64,000 nucleotides of DNA, from positions 10,810,501 through 10,874,500 of the forward strand of contig AP031356.1 in the NCBI GenBank assembly GCA_037833965.1, in the 5' to 3' direction. This document shows, in pieces, positions 27,663-39,250 of this stretch. The number at the start of each line of letters is the position of its first letter. Within the stretch, counting starts at the first letter, position 1. The DNA is from Marchantia polymorpha subsp. ruderalis (lineage: Eukaryota; Streptophyta; Marchantiopsida; Marchantiales; Marchantiaceae). The position numbers and the translations under genes were made by a program. The notes beneath the pieces are model-generated. The model searched no databases and was not told the DNA's origin. It was given only the letters and a program-made list of their open reading frames with translations.

Positions 27663-28276
27663 CATAATTTTAAAGAGAATCAGTCTCCGATAATTTGTTT
27701 GTCGCTGCAGGTTAATTGAACGATATACTACTAGTCAGCTGAGTGACTACCAATCGATGAACAGTCGTTTATCGAACGATCGTTGAAATGATTAATTTCC
27801 TATCAACAGAACACGCCATAACTGCAAAACTTGGTTGAATAATGCGAACAGAATCACCACCATCACACTCGTCTCCCGCACTTGTGAGTGGGCTACTTTT
27901 TTTAAAAACACCTAAACTTCGCGTGGAGTAGCCGCAATGCAAATATTTACACTATCATTTAATGATTATTAAGTTAAAACCATTAGTGATCAGTTTGGTG
28001 ATGATGTTGGTACTAGTATTATTTGGTGAAGAACCAGTCTTTAACGGGTTTAGTACTGTGGTAACCGTGAATTACTCTTGTAAAGATACTAAAAAGAGGT
28101 TTGTTGTTGTAAGTTAGTAATTTAGATTATACTTTAGATACTGGAAATTCATCGCACATGGATATCGGGTACCATTGGATTCAACCTAGCTCCTGTTGCC
28201 ACGCTCTTTGCAACTGGACTTTGTTACCACCTATATAAGTTATCCGAAGTTACGTGGGCTACATGTTCACTTTTAT

Positions 28277-28303
28277 CACCACCCCACAATTTGTGGGGTG
28301 GTG
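28277..28303. repeat. Perfect inverted repeat, 13-bp arms, 1-base loop
   Basis: caccaccccacaa, single t, then ttgtggggtggtg. Exact. Confidence 0.95.
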
Positions 28304-28330
28304 CATGGCAACCCTTCTAATTATATGAAG

Positions 28331-28354
28331 TTTATAAGTTTATAAACTTATAAA
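28331..28354. repeat. Perfect 24-bp palindrome
   Basis: tttataagttta followed directly by its reverse complement taaacttataaa. Confidence 0.95.
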
Positions 28355-29263
28355 GTCGAGTGAGTGTAGTTCTCACTAAATACCACCTTAAGTAGATCTG
28401 TAGAATGAAGATGGTAGAAATCTGTAAAACTTGCATCCTTCCTTTGAAGGTGTGGCTATTGTGGAGAAAAGACAATTTAAAATCGGTAGCACTTGAAGAA
28501 AATAGTGGATGTTGGTTTGACTCGACTACAATCTCTTATAATCTATGATTGTAATTATAGTGTCCTTCGTGATCTTTTTAAAATAAATTTTAAAAATTCT
28601 ACTGGGACTCGGTGATCAGAACTGTGAATTATTGAGATGTTGAAGACGATTGTTGGCAAGAATTGTTTTAGAATTTGAAATCTTTCTTATATAGAGTTTG
28701 CAAGGTGTCGATAAAATCAATACCTTGATGACCATCTAAAAATAAAGTCTATTCCAAGTATTCGAAGAGCTAGTCGTGTGGCAACGATTAGTCTAGACTC
28801 ACACGTGTTCAGATATGGTTTGGTTTTATCAGTAATGCACATGAGTTATGGGTCACTTCACGCTTCTATTTCTGTGTATAATTTCAACTCGCGGCTCCAA
28901 ACTGAAGATCTTCGGTCATATACCTACATATACCTACACCACAATCACAATAGGCACACCCGCACTCTCGGTACTTCACAAGGTACATCGATTAGGCGTC
29001 CTTACTGACATCCAAATCCACAAAGCCTTCTTTCGCTCTGAATAAATTACAAATGGACTTTCAAGAGGCGACCCATCTTAGCATGATAGCTACGCTGAAA
29101 ATTAAATGCCTAATGTTCGGTGCCAGTCATAGTCAATCATTCCCTTTCTCTGTACGCTCTGACTAGAATTTTGCTCGATATACTAACTCCGGGTTTTTGT
29201 TAGATTCATTTCAAACCGTAAAAACGAGAGTGAAATCTGAAGTGTGGAGGGGGACATTTTCAT

Positions 29264-29678
29264 CTGCAAAATTTCAGGCCGAACGCCATTCGGAGCGAGA
29301 AGTTGACGTGTCTTGGAGGTCTGAGCTTTTTGAGAGGGGAGGGCCGAATCTTGCAGGGGCCGTAACTTTGGGCTCGAGTGTGAACGGGAGCTGAAATATT
29401 GTGGCGTTCTGACGTTGGGTAGAGCGCTCAAGCTTGTCGATTTTCAGTTCGAACGGAGTTTAAGAGTCAGAGTGCGTCCAATTTTGAGTTTCGAGCTTTG
29501 AGTTTCAAGATTTGAGGGCAAGAGATTCTTACGGGAGCTGTATCTTCAACGTTGGGAGTGACCTGGAGCTGAAATTTGGTGGAACGCTGGAGTAGGGCAG
29601 GGCGCACAAGACTGCAAAATTTCAGGCCGAACGCCATTTGGAGTGAGAAGTTGACGTGTCTTGGAGGTCTGAGCTTTT
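29264..29678 (+). repeat. Degenerate tandem monomers (~175 bp) in LINE 5' region
   Basis: A 67-bp segment starting ctgcaaaatttcaggcc recurs at 29264 and 29612 (348 bp apart) with few differences. A more diverged copy lies between them near 29430-29470 (gattttcagttcgaacggag). The block ggagctgaaat recurs at 29387 and 29565 (178 bp apart). So the region is about three monomers of about 175 bp, the last abutting ORF1. This resembles monomeric promoters in the 5'UTRs of some L1 families; promoter function is inference. Confidence 0.75.
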
Positions 29679-29693
29679 CTAGAGAGCATTCAC

Positions 29694-30434
29694 ATGATGG
29701 CGTCTCAAGACAATTTCATACTCAATCAGTTGCAAACGGTTTTGGAAGAGTTGAAAGTACTACGTGCAAAATTCAAGGTACAGAGCTCCACTTTAATTGC
29801 AGCTCAAAATGAAATTAGAGAGTTGAAGCTCTCCCAAAAGAGTTTCGAGAAGATTATGCTTGATATTTCAGAACACGTAGAGGATATTTACGAGAAAGTT
29901 GGTTCTCAAGCTTCCACTGCTACTACTCCTAGATTGCATGAAGTGGTTGAAAGTCTAGAGGTGAAGATGAAATCTTATGCAGAAGCCACCAAGTCTGCTC
30001 ATATCTCTTTCTGTCAAGAGCAAGAGATTGAAAAGACTAATCAATTTGCTCGTAGAAAGAATGTGAGAATTTCTGGTCTACCTGAATCTGAGAAAAAAGA
30101 GGTGAAGAGTGTTGTCACCAAGTTTTTAGCTGAAACACTTGATGTTTCTAATGCGAATGTGGCTCAAGCTTTTTGCATTGGAACCATAAGAACTCAACCT
30201 CGAGCCATCATAGTTAAGTTCAATGATCAAACTCAACGTGATACAGCTTTAGCCAAAAAAGCTGTACTCAAAGGACGTAGGATTTGGTAAGATCTCGATC
30301 TCACACCTCTACAAGTAGAGGCAAGGAGAAAGTAGCTTGCAAAAGTCAAAAAAGCTCAAGATGCTGGATTTTTTGCTTATCTCCGAGATGGACAAGCAAT
30401 TGTCACTCAACGGAAGAGACAATCATCCACATAG
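29694..30434 (+). pseudogene. LINE ORF1, L1 ORF1p-like (coiled coil, RRM, CTD)
   Basis: Starts at tandem ATGs (29694/29697). The N-terminal 60-70 residues have heptad-like Leu/Val/Ile spacing (NQLQTVLEELKVLRAKFK, then NEIRELKLSQKSFEKI), indicating a coiled coil. An RRM-like part follows, with RRKNVRISGLPESE (RNP2-like) and PRAIIVKFNDQTQRD (RNP1-like). After an in-frame TAA (30288) the same frame continues through a C-terminal domain (DLDLTPLQVEARRK, then LAKVKKAQDAGFFAYLRDG), interrupted by TAG at 30333, to TAG at 30432. This is the Transposase_22 architecture of vertebrate-type L1 ORF1p, an RNA-binding trimeric chaperone. Full length would be about 245 residues. The two stops inactivate the C-terminal domain. 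Confidence 0.8.
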
Positions 30435-30446
30435 CAATCCAAGAGC

Positions 30447-33400
30447 TTGAGGGTGTTAATAAGGAGTATTAGAGGTCTTTCTACAACGAAGTATGTGAGT
30501 GCTAATCCGATTTGGAAGATGGCGGACATCATCAACATTGTGGAGACGTGGGAACATGAGAGCAACACTATTGGAGAGATACCAGGGTTTACTTTGGTGG
30601 GATCCACTTGGAATCAGAGAAGTCAACGAGCTGGAAGAGGCTATGGCGGTATTGCTACTTTCATCAGATCTCAATTTCTACCTTTGATACATTTAGAAGG
30701 TAAGATGATTGGAGGTCAATATCATTGGCTTCGTCTTGGTTTGGTTGGAGGATTTTATAGTTATTTGGATGTTTGTTACTTTGCACCATTGTCCATGCCT
30801 ATCTACTCCACACGCACTTGCAATCGGAGTCAACCATTCCATCGACTTATAGGAGATATTCTCAATTATCAGAGCAAAGGTGAAGTTTTTCTGGTTGGAG
30901 ATTTCAATGCTCGAATAGGTTGTGCACAATATACCCAAGTTGGTGATCTCTTGAGTTCTCACTCCTTTGAAGAACTTGAAGATAGTATGTGGTGTAGAAA
31001 GTCTTCTGATATTTGTACAAATCCTTTGACAGATGACTTTCTAATCTTTGGAGCCACATGTAATTTGAAAATTCTCAACGGTATCTACCTCTTTCCCAAC
31101 TCCCTTTCCAATTCGTGCTTTTCTCCTACAAGTGTTAGCACCATTGATTATCTTCTATCCTCAGCCATTCATAGCTCTCTTATTTCGAAATTTGATATTC
31201 TAGAACCTCAGCAAGAGTCAGATCATGCACCTCTCTTATTTACTCTCTTGTTATCAAAAACAATCCTTCTCTCTCCATGCCATTTTGTTTTAGCTTCTCC
31301 CAAGTTTCGTTTAGATCCTAGTAAGAAAGAGCAATACATGTTACATTTTCAAAACCTTTTGACTCACACTTCATGGAGCCTTGATCTACATACAGCGAGT
31401 GGGCAATTAATAGAGTTGCTCAAAGACACTGCTTCTAAGTTCTTTTTGCGGCACAAGGATCGAAGAGCTAGGGGGCTTCCTTGCAATGGTGGTTTGACTT
31501 GGATTGTAAGCAAGCGAGGATGAGATCAGTTGACAAGTCTTTGGATTTCCAAAGTCGGCTTACCTTGACAAGGCTTTACAAAGACTTGGTGAAGTCTAAA
31601 AAAAGAGCTTTTTTGAGAACGAAGCAGGATTCCTTGACAAAGGAGTTGATGGAGAATCCCAAATCCTTTTGAAGACGGTTAGCTGTAAGGTTTTCAAAAC
31701 CTACTCTTGATCCCAAGAGTTTGATTGACTTTGCTGAAAAGCTTTATTTCTTTCCCAACGCTGCATCAATGCCTTGTTGTGAAGGAACATCAGGCTTATT
31801 TTCTGAATCAGAGGTGATGACTCAAGTTAGAAAACTAGCAAATGGTAAATCGGAGGATTTGGATGGTCTCTCTATTGAACTTTTGAAGTGGGGAGTAGAT
31901 GTTATTGGACCAAGACTCACCAAAGCGTTAGAGAATGCAGCTATGTATGGTTTTCCTTCAGCTTGGTCATTACGAAAGATTGTGCATATTCACAAGTCAG
32001 GAAGGAAGGACTTGGTGACAAACTATTGCACTATCATGGTGGGTAGTGTTTTTGCCAAGTTGTTTGGCAAATTGGTGGAGTCAAAGTTGAGCACATGGAC
32101 TGAATCTCATCGAAAGAGAGCGCGGTTTCAAGCAGGCTTTCGCCCCACATACAACACCATTGATCATATCTTGGCTTTGCGTGTTTTATGGGAGAAGTCG
32201 AAGGGCAACGGCAAAGCTTTGTTTTGCGCCTTCATTGATTTTAAGAAAGCTTTTGACACCGTACCTCGTGAGCTATTATGGGAAAGTCTGCAAGTCATTT
32301 GAGTACCATCAGATCTTCTAGCAGCTGTGGCCACGCTTTACCAATCTATTCGAGCCAATATCAACACTTCTCAAACTGAAGAGGTTTTGAGTACCATTGG
32401 AGTGATTCAAGGTTGTACTCTCTCTCCTACTTTATTTGGAATTTTTATAGATGATATCGAAGAGTGCTTGGAGGCATGTGATAGTGAAGGTGTCAAGCTT
32501 GGAAACTTTGTTATCAAAGCTCTCTTGTATGCAGATGATATCATATTTATTTACCATTTACCATTTATATTACTAGCACGTGATGCAATTAGTTTACAGA
32601 AACACCTATACACTTTGGCTAGCTTTGGTACCCAGAATCAGATTGAGGTAAATATAGAGAAGTCCAAAGTCATGATAGTGGGCACTAGATCCAAGTTTTC
32701 CTTCTATTACCAGGATCTACAATCAAAAGAGTTGAAGAGTTATAAATATCTAGGCATTGATTTTCCTAATGATTATAATTGGGCACTTTGTGTGCAAAAG
32801 AGAGTAGAAGGTGGTTACAAAGCTCTATATTCATTGCTAAATGGGTGTAGAAGTGCTCATCTTGTGTCTTCGAGTCTTAGGAAATTTTTATTCAGAAGCT
32901 TAGTGTTGCCGGTAGTATTGTATGGAACCCAGGTGTGGGATCCTGGTTGTAAGAAGACACGTTGGGAGCGTGTGGAGAGGGTGCAGAAGATATTTCTACA
33001 AGAAGAAATGGGTGTGAGAAACCAAACCTCATATGTTATTTTTCTTGCGGAAACAGGTTGTTTACCTCTAGAAGCTGAAGCTCTATACTTGATCATCACT
33101 TACATCACAAGGGTGAGATCTCTTGATGCTTCTCGCCTTCCTCCTCAGGCTTTGAGTGCCACACGTGCCAAAGGATGGTTAGCGGATTTGATAACTTGGT
33201 CTTTGAGGTGGAATGTGACGGAACGCAATTGGGACCTTCAACCTATAGCACTACGTGAACGTCTAAAGGAGTAGTTTTTGAACATTATTTGGAGCAAGCG
33301 AGGCACCAAGATGCAGTTTTATCAACTTCATGTGAATCTTATGTTTGTTTATTGTGAACAGTATTACCTACTTGCAGGAATCTCTACGTACTTACGTCAT

Positions 33401-33565
33401 ATTATTGCTAGGCATAGAACTGGATCTCATAGGCTTGGAATTGAGGAAGTACGTTGATTTAATATTGATAGGAATGAACGTATTTGTAACCTATGTGATG
33501 GAAGAGAAGTTGAGCATGAAAAACATGTATTTCTTACTTGTACTAGATATGAGAGATTAGAGTGA
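30447..33565 (+). pseudogene. LINE ORF2: APE endonuclease, reverse transcriptase, CCHC tail
   Basis: Frame to 31523 carries the endonuclease: RSIRGLSTTKY at the start, VETWE (metal-binding Glu), VGDFNARIG (catalytic D-x-N), TIDYLLSS and SDHAPL (terminal D-H). Near 31480 the frame shifts and WWFDLDCKQAR continues. The RT has RFQAGFRPTYNTIDHI, FIDFKKAFDTV (catalytic Asp), VIQGCTLSPTLFGIFI and LLYADDIIFI (catalytic DD). The tail has CNLCDGREVEHEKHVFLTC, a C-x2-C-(H)-H-x-C zinc motif typical of plant L1 ORF2. In-frame stops occur at about 31671, 32300, 33272 and 33454, and the frame ends at 33565. First codon uncertain (no ATG at 30447). Catalytic residues are retained, but the ORF is broken. Confidence 0.85.
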
Positions 33566-33770
33566 CTCATAATATAAATATAGAGAATTTGTATTCTTTG
33601 TTACAATTAGTTTCTTTTGATTTAAATTGTTATATTAGGGATATTATTAGTTATGTTCTAATGCTTTTGGCACTAGCTAGGGTTTGGCCTTTGGGGTATT
33701 TTCACTTGTTTGTTTGTGACCGCCGCTTGTGTTTTTCATTTTGATCTATTACCATTTATCATCTGAACTT

Positions 33771-34273
33771 AAAAATCTTACTCAAATCTCACTTTCAATT
33801 TAGACATTCGAAAGTGAAGCATCTCAAAGTCTCCGGACAAAGAAGTCCATTGTTATATTTGATGAACCCGCTAGACAGGAGATTAGTGTAAAAGATATCC
33901 GAGGCACCATAATCACTACACAGATCCCAAGAGAATAAAACAAGACAATACGAATGTGTTTAGATTTAAGAAATAGGATAGTACATTTGCAATACCCACG
34001 TAAAATATGAGGCGTTTCTGTAGAGAACGGCGATCGACATGTTAAAAATCTGCTTCTCAATGACAGAGCAGGAAGAAATGAGTTCAATATTTGAAATATT
34101 ACAAGCCTCTTCGAGAGGATGGAGAGTTCATTGAATGCACAGATAACGCAACCTTAAAGTGACACTAACAATCTCCAAAGGATAGAGTAATTACTCATAC
34201 AGACAAAATTTGCATACTCCTTCGGAGTACGTAGACCAAATTTAAGATCCCACTAAAGGGCTTCGACAATTAG
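33771..34273. other. Flank between LINE and HDH gene
   Basis: Contains the 3' flank of the histidinol dehydrogenase gene (which ends on the minus strand at 34274). No other gene seen. Confidence 0.5.
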
Positions 34274-37200
34274 CTACTTCTGTGCCTTCAGGTCTTTCAA
34301 ACGTAGGGTGACAGCCCTCGCATGGGCGTCCAAGCCCTCAACCTCTGCCATTTTGGCGACTGAAGGCCCTAGAGCTAGAAGGCCCTCGGAACTAAGAGAT
34401 TGAACGGTCATGTACTTAACGAAAGAATCCAATGAGACACCACCGTACATACGAGCGTACCCATAGGTTGGCAACACATGGTTGGTACCACTAGCGTAAT
34501 CACCCACACTTTCGGGAGTCCATCTTCCCAGAAATACAGACCCTGCAGGCAAAGACAACATACCAGACCTCTCAAAATCACGTCCAACAAACAACTGCCA
34601 GTTGCATCTAGATGCAAGATATGTTAGCACATTGAACGAGGTGTGAGTTCCTCATACAAGATGTTATAATAACCAGACATGGAACACTTGGAAACGGTAA
34701 CACCGACTTCTCGAACGCCGACACTGTAAGCTGGGAATTTCGTGTGTATAGCCTTTAAGTGGACATTTAGCGAGGGGGAATATCAACAATACCTGCGTTA
34801 TCGATACTGTCTAACCAGCTGGCGGCATTTTCTACGTTGACAATTAAGTGCTCCGGGGCGTATAAGTTAGAAAACGCGCATGCCTGGCCAACCAGATACC
34901 CACAAAATTGTCAGCTAGATCACGAGGATTCGATAATTTCATAACCTTCATCTATAATTTGAGAAACAGTAGTTAAAGGTTACAGGATGCCAACTTCACC
35001 TCAGCTTTTGTAGAAACGATGAGAGTGAAGCTATTTTGCAGAGCTTTGGCCGCAATGCTTCCTCTGGGTAACGCATTGCACTGTGCCTCTACTTCAGCTT
35101 CAATCGCCTCTACGTCTACGTCATCACCGACCGCTACGAAGACCACCTGGCTGTCAGGTCCGTGCTCGGCCTGTGTATAACGAAAACTGAACGATAAGTC
35201 AATCTGAAATCGATATGTTCCGACGACGGTGAAAAGTTGAACTTAAGAACAATAATTCAAACCTGAAAAAGTCCCAATTCATCCGAACTAACGACCATTC
35301 ATAAACCCAATTTACCTGAGACAAAAGATCAGCCGCAATGTGCGCAGGGCTGGCATACTTGTCGGCGATCACCAACACCTCTGATGGACCCGCTGGCATG
35401 TCAATTGACACCATAGCTTCACTGTTCTGCAGCCGTATCCCATAACAATCAAACTACTTGAACATGCAGTTTGCTAGTTAAGACATAGAATCTAGATTTG
35501 CAGGGCTGCACAATGACATGGCAGGAATTGATCTCGGAATCTTTCTTCTTGTCATAAAGTTTTTGTTCTTCTCCAACTACTAATTCTGCTCACAAAACCT
35601 GAATTATGTAAGAACATAGTAATACAATAGTAGATACAGGTTTTACCAAAAACACATCAAACTATTCAATAGTTCCATCGATCAAGATATTAACATTCAT
35701 AAAGTGTATAATCTCCTCTAGATGAAGTGCGTATGCTTGGAGATGCGCAAACCATGTCAGGACTAAGAGTGAAATCAAACCTGCAATAGCATTTTCGCTG
35801 CAGTTACATACTGATTTCCAGGACCCAAAATCTTGTCAACCTGTAAAACCAGAATGCAGGAAACAAGTAAGAGACCTGCTGGCTTAACGCTCCGACTTTA
35901 GATAAAGCGATTCATGCGTTACTTTCAGAATATGTGACAACAACTCTCCTCAAAAGGCAACGATAGTACGTCAAGAATGACCATCCTGTTTTGAATCAAA
36001 TAAGGTATGCCGAAAAGTGTAACAAGGTACCTTAGGGCATGTATCCGTGCCCCAAGCCATTGCTGCAACTGCCTGCAAGCCAAGATTTCATTCAGATAGT
36101 TGAAGCATGCTTCAGCAGCAGTGAACAAACAACATAGCACTGACACATGTCTCCTGTCCAGGTGTTACCTAGGATGAAGGTACAAATGCCCTAAACCCAA
36201 AACCCAAACTTCTTTTATGCATTATATGTAGGTGTTCGGTATCCATCATCGTTCGAAATTCGATGCGTTCTTCTAACATTCGACTCAAGTTCACCCTAGC
36301 TAAACTCCTGGAATCGTAGTAGGTGTGGATGTGACATGCCTGAGCTCCGCCAGCCTTGAGAATGTGAGTTGCACCTGCCTTCTTGGCGCAGTACAAAACT
36401 TCCTGCCAAAAGCAACCGAAGATGACTTCACACTTTCCTAGAATATAAAATATAGAACATAACGCTTGTTACCCTAACGACAATCCTATGTCTGTGACAT
36501 TTCAACAAACATGCCGTTCGGTCTTCGTACAGAAACAAAAACAGCATGACGGAGTCAGTAATTCCAGTGGAGTGAGTTCGCTACAATGATCGACGTCTAA
36601 AGGCACTTACAGGGCAAATTGAGCCATCTGGTCGAGGTGGAGTTGCAACGACTACCGTCCTACAACCAGCAATCTGAGCAGGCTGTCGCATCATACCACA
36701 AACAAATGAGTGAAAGCTAAAACGCGCTACTTTCAAGGACAAGTGAGCAAATTTAAAAACTGAAACTCAAAATGGCAAAATTGACTAGAATCTTTTGCCA
36801 CCTACCACTGCGAGCATGAGAGCAGTCGATGGAAGCACTGCTGTCCCTCCCGGAACATAAAGACCGACGTTGCTTATAGCCCTCGCAACGCGTTTACACC
36901 TTACTCCCTGTTTCATATTTTAAAATCACGTTGTTTATCAACCAAGAACAAAATTTGTCTTTGGCAGGCGGGTGGACACTGGACCACAGGGCCACGATAT
37001 GTTCACCCTATATCAAAGAGAATCTTGAAACAACGTCAAAGAAGGAGTAGATCAGCACCCACTGGCATAGTCTCCACTTCCATCGATTGAGATTTCTTCT
37101 GAGCAGCATGAAACGTTTTTATGTTTGCGTATGCCACATCAAAGGCAGCCTTCACCTCGGGATCTAGCTGCAGATATACAGACACTTGCTTCAATAAAGC

Positions 37201-38709
37201 TCAAGAGCAGCTTATTCCAGACATAATTCAAATACCAAAACACGGATTCTGCCATTCTCTGGGAGGATTTCATGACCGTATTGGAGGTGAATTGGTCAAG
37301 CAAGGGCACAGTAGTTACATACACAAGTCTACACGATCAAGATCTACATGCTGTCGGTCGACCTGTTTCGTACTCCATCCATGTCCGGTGAAGGAAAAGA
37401 ACAAGTAAAACTGACAGATCTTGTGAAGATGATACCTCTGGGTCTGGCAGATCGGCTACAAGCTCTACTATATTCTCCAAGGTAACTTTGTCAAACTTCA
37501 CGGTGTACCTGTAGTACAAATCACGGAACAGATCGATCAATACCTATTTAAGCCAATCCAGAGGACAAGGAAACTACCCGAAAATTTAGTTCTTCTCAGC
37601 TATACAGGTCACAGCATAAACATACTCTTTCACAGCCTCATCTCCACGAGATCTGACGTCTTCGACGATAGGTCCAACCTGCCCCAAGTAAAGATCGAGA
37701 CACATGTCAACTGAAGCCGTAGAACCCATCTGAATGATATTTTGAAATCAAACAGGCATGTAGAATCGTAACGCAAGCTTGTAAAGCTGTATATACAGCA
37801 TTGAAACGTAGAGCTAATTTATGACAGAAAGGCATAAAATCGATATCAATGGCATTTATAGAAAGCAATATATTGAGAGCCTAAACTCATACAGAGGTGG
37901 ATGAAACACAATGATCCAAAATCAGAAACTAATTCGATTCCGGATTGCTAAGACTCCACAAAAAACAAAAATTGGATAATCAATTCGCTGTCTGATGAGC
38001 AAGGCCAAGTGGGACGCACTATGTTCTGGATGTTAGTGAAGTCGATGCGAGGTCGCGCCTGAAGACCTCTAATTTCAGATGGACCTAAGTCCGACAACTT
38101 CAGCGATCGTAATTTGATCTGGACAGGCTCGTCGACAACCGCTTCTGATCCAAATCAGATCACAACGAACAAGGATGTCAGTAACATACTGCATTACTGT
38201 ACACATTCATACTAAACCCAAAAAGCCTCACTGTAACTTCATCCAAACGAAGCACTTGTTGAAATTCAGAACAGAAACACACTGCATCTCCAAATGGGGC
38301 TAAATTTCCACCACTGGACCATTCAGAGCGACACATACTCCCCGAACCGAAATCTCGAACGAACAATGCCAAATCCACACTCCCACCACCAGCAATAGCA
38401 CCCAATTCGCATAAGCTATTCGACAGAAGCCTCACCCGATACAGGGGAATCCTGATCCATCTTCTGGACAGTAGTTTGAGAAGCCATGGTACTAATTCTG
38501 CCTCCGCTAGGCAAACCAACACTCGGTCTTGCGGAAGCCTCAACAGCTCCAGAATTCAACAAGCCTGAGCTCCCAAAACTCAACGCCCTGGATGCCTTCT
38601 GAGAGAAAACAGAAGCAGAGAAAGAAGGAGACGGAGAGCGAAGAGAAGCAGAGGTGGGGACAACGCAGGACGACGAGACCAGAGGGGTGGTCAGACTTTG
38701 CATCACCAT
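34274..38709 (-). CDS. HDH: Histidinol dehydrogenase, plastid-targeted, 14 exons
   Basis: Catalyses the last two oxidations of histidine biosynthesis (histidinol to histidine, NAD-dependent, Zn enzyme), in plastids in plants. Exons by hand: 38709-38436, 38144-38020, 37678-37626, 37508-37436, 37167-37063, 36907-36806, 36682-36611, 36402-36340, 36072-36031, 35840-35781, 35426-35316, 35170-35000, 34883-34793, 34542-34274; all phases join, total 1611 nt, 536 aa. The N-terminal ~90 residues are Ser/Ala-rich without acidic residues at first, a plastid transit peptide. Hallmarks: [45 protein letters not shown], Zn ligands Q360, H363, D462, H521, and catalytic E428-H429 (YAPEH). Start chosen at ATG 38709 (a second ATG lies 6 nt downstream). 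Intron 8 appears to be GC-AG. No stop or frameshift, so functional. Confidence 0.95.
36073..36339 (-). other. Probable GC-AG intron 8 of HDH
   Basis: Exon 8 must end after GGAQ to match the conserved GGAQA(V/I)AAMAWGT. The donor there reads CAG|GCATGT and the acceptor TTGCAG|GCAGTT. A GT alternative (GCAT|GTCACA) joined to the next AG would give Phe at the conserved Val/Ile position, so GC-AG is preferred. Confidence 0.7.
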
Positions 38710-39250
38710 CGCCGAGGCTTTGAAGTAGTAATAGCACCAGCAGCAAGCCACAGCCGCAGCAGCGAAGGAGGAAAACCCACTGACACCAGGATGGGGTTCG
38801 GGAGCAACAACTGAAAGAATCTGGTCTGCTCGGGTCTTGCTCGAGTCGTGCACGCTCACGAGAAATGAATCAGGATTAGCGCAATGACTGCGCACGAACT
38901 GTAGCCCAATCGACAACAGTCACTGCTCTCTGCACTTTCTAGACTCTCCCCCACGCCCTCGCCCCTCCCTCTCCCCCTGCCCTCGACCGTGCCTGAGCCC
39001 AGCGTTCCCTTCACCATGAAGCCCAGTCCTACCCTTCCCTACCCTTTCCTTACCCGGTCCTGCCCTGCCCTGGGACTTTGGCCACGCCTTCCGTACGGCT
39101 TCTCCGACTCCGCTCCTCCGGATTGTGGGTGGCCGTGGTGGCGCACGGGCCACACCCGCGGCCCTTCTCGACTGTTCCCAGCGGACGCCTCGTGTCCTCG
39201 GACAGTATATGGATTCCAGGCTTTCCTAGCATCGCGACAATTCTAGGGTT
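38710..39250 (-). promoter_or_regulatory. GC-rich upstream region of HDH
   Basis: C/T-rich on the plus strand (A/G-rich in the direction of the gene) between 38920 and 39080. Probably the 5'UTR and core promoter of HDH. No defined element can be placed. An open frame extends upstream of the chosen HDH ATG but begins at a non-ATG codon. Confidence 0.35.

Larger units (their letters stand above)
27021..29180. other. Intergenic with TA microsatellite and palindromes
   Basis: No gene is supported. TA repeat at 27639-27662, two neighbouring palindromes at 28277-28303 and 28331-28354, otherwise AT-rich unstructured DNA. Confidence 0.5.
29181..33770 (+). mobile_element. Near full-length, inactivated non-LTR retrotransposon (LINE, L1-like)
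   Basis: The element reads 5' to 3' on the plus strand: a GC-moderate 5' region with degenerate tandem monomers of about 175 bp (from about 29190 to 29690), ORF1 (29694-30434) and ORF2 (30447-33565), then an AT-rich 3' flank with the motif taccattta. ORF2 has an APE endonuclease, a reverse transcriptase and a C-terminal cysteine/histidine motif. Two in-frame stops in ORF1 and a frameshift plus four stops in ORF2 make it inactive. Ends are estimates: I could not find a clear target-site duplication or poly(A). A short relative of the 3' part lies at 45225-45310. Confidence 0.85.

Noticed and set aside
34883..34972. Extra HDH exon starting after aaattatag (MKVMKLSN...)
   Set aside because: Joining exon 12 directly to GCATGCGCG gives the exact family spacing before SNLYAPEH; the extra exon would add residues and needs a poor donor.
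36169..36396. Reading exon 8 of HDH through into the following sequence
   Set aside because: The read-through leaves the conserved HDH sequence right after GGAQ, so it is intron.
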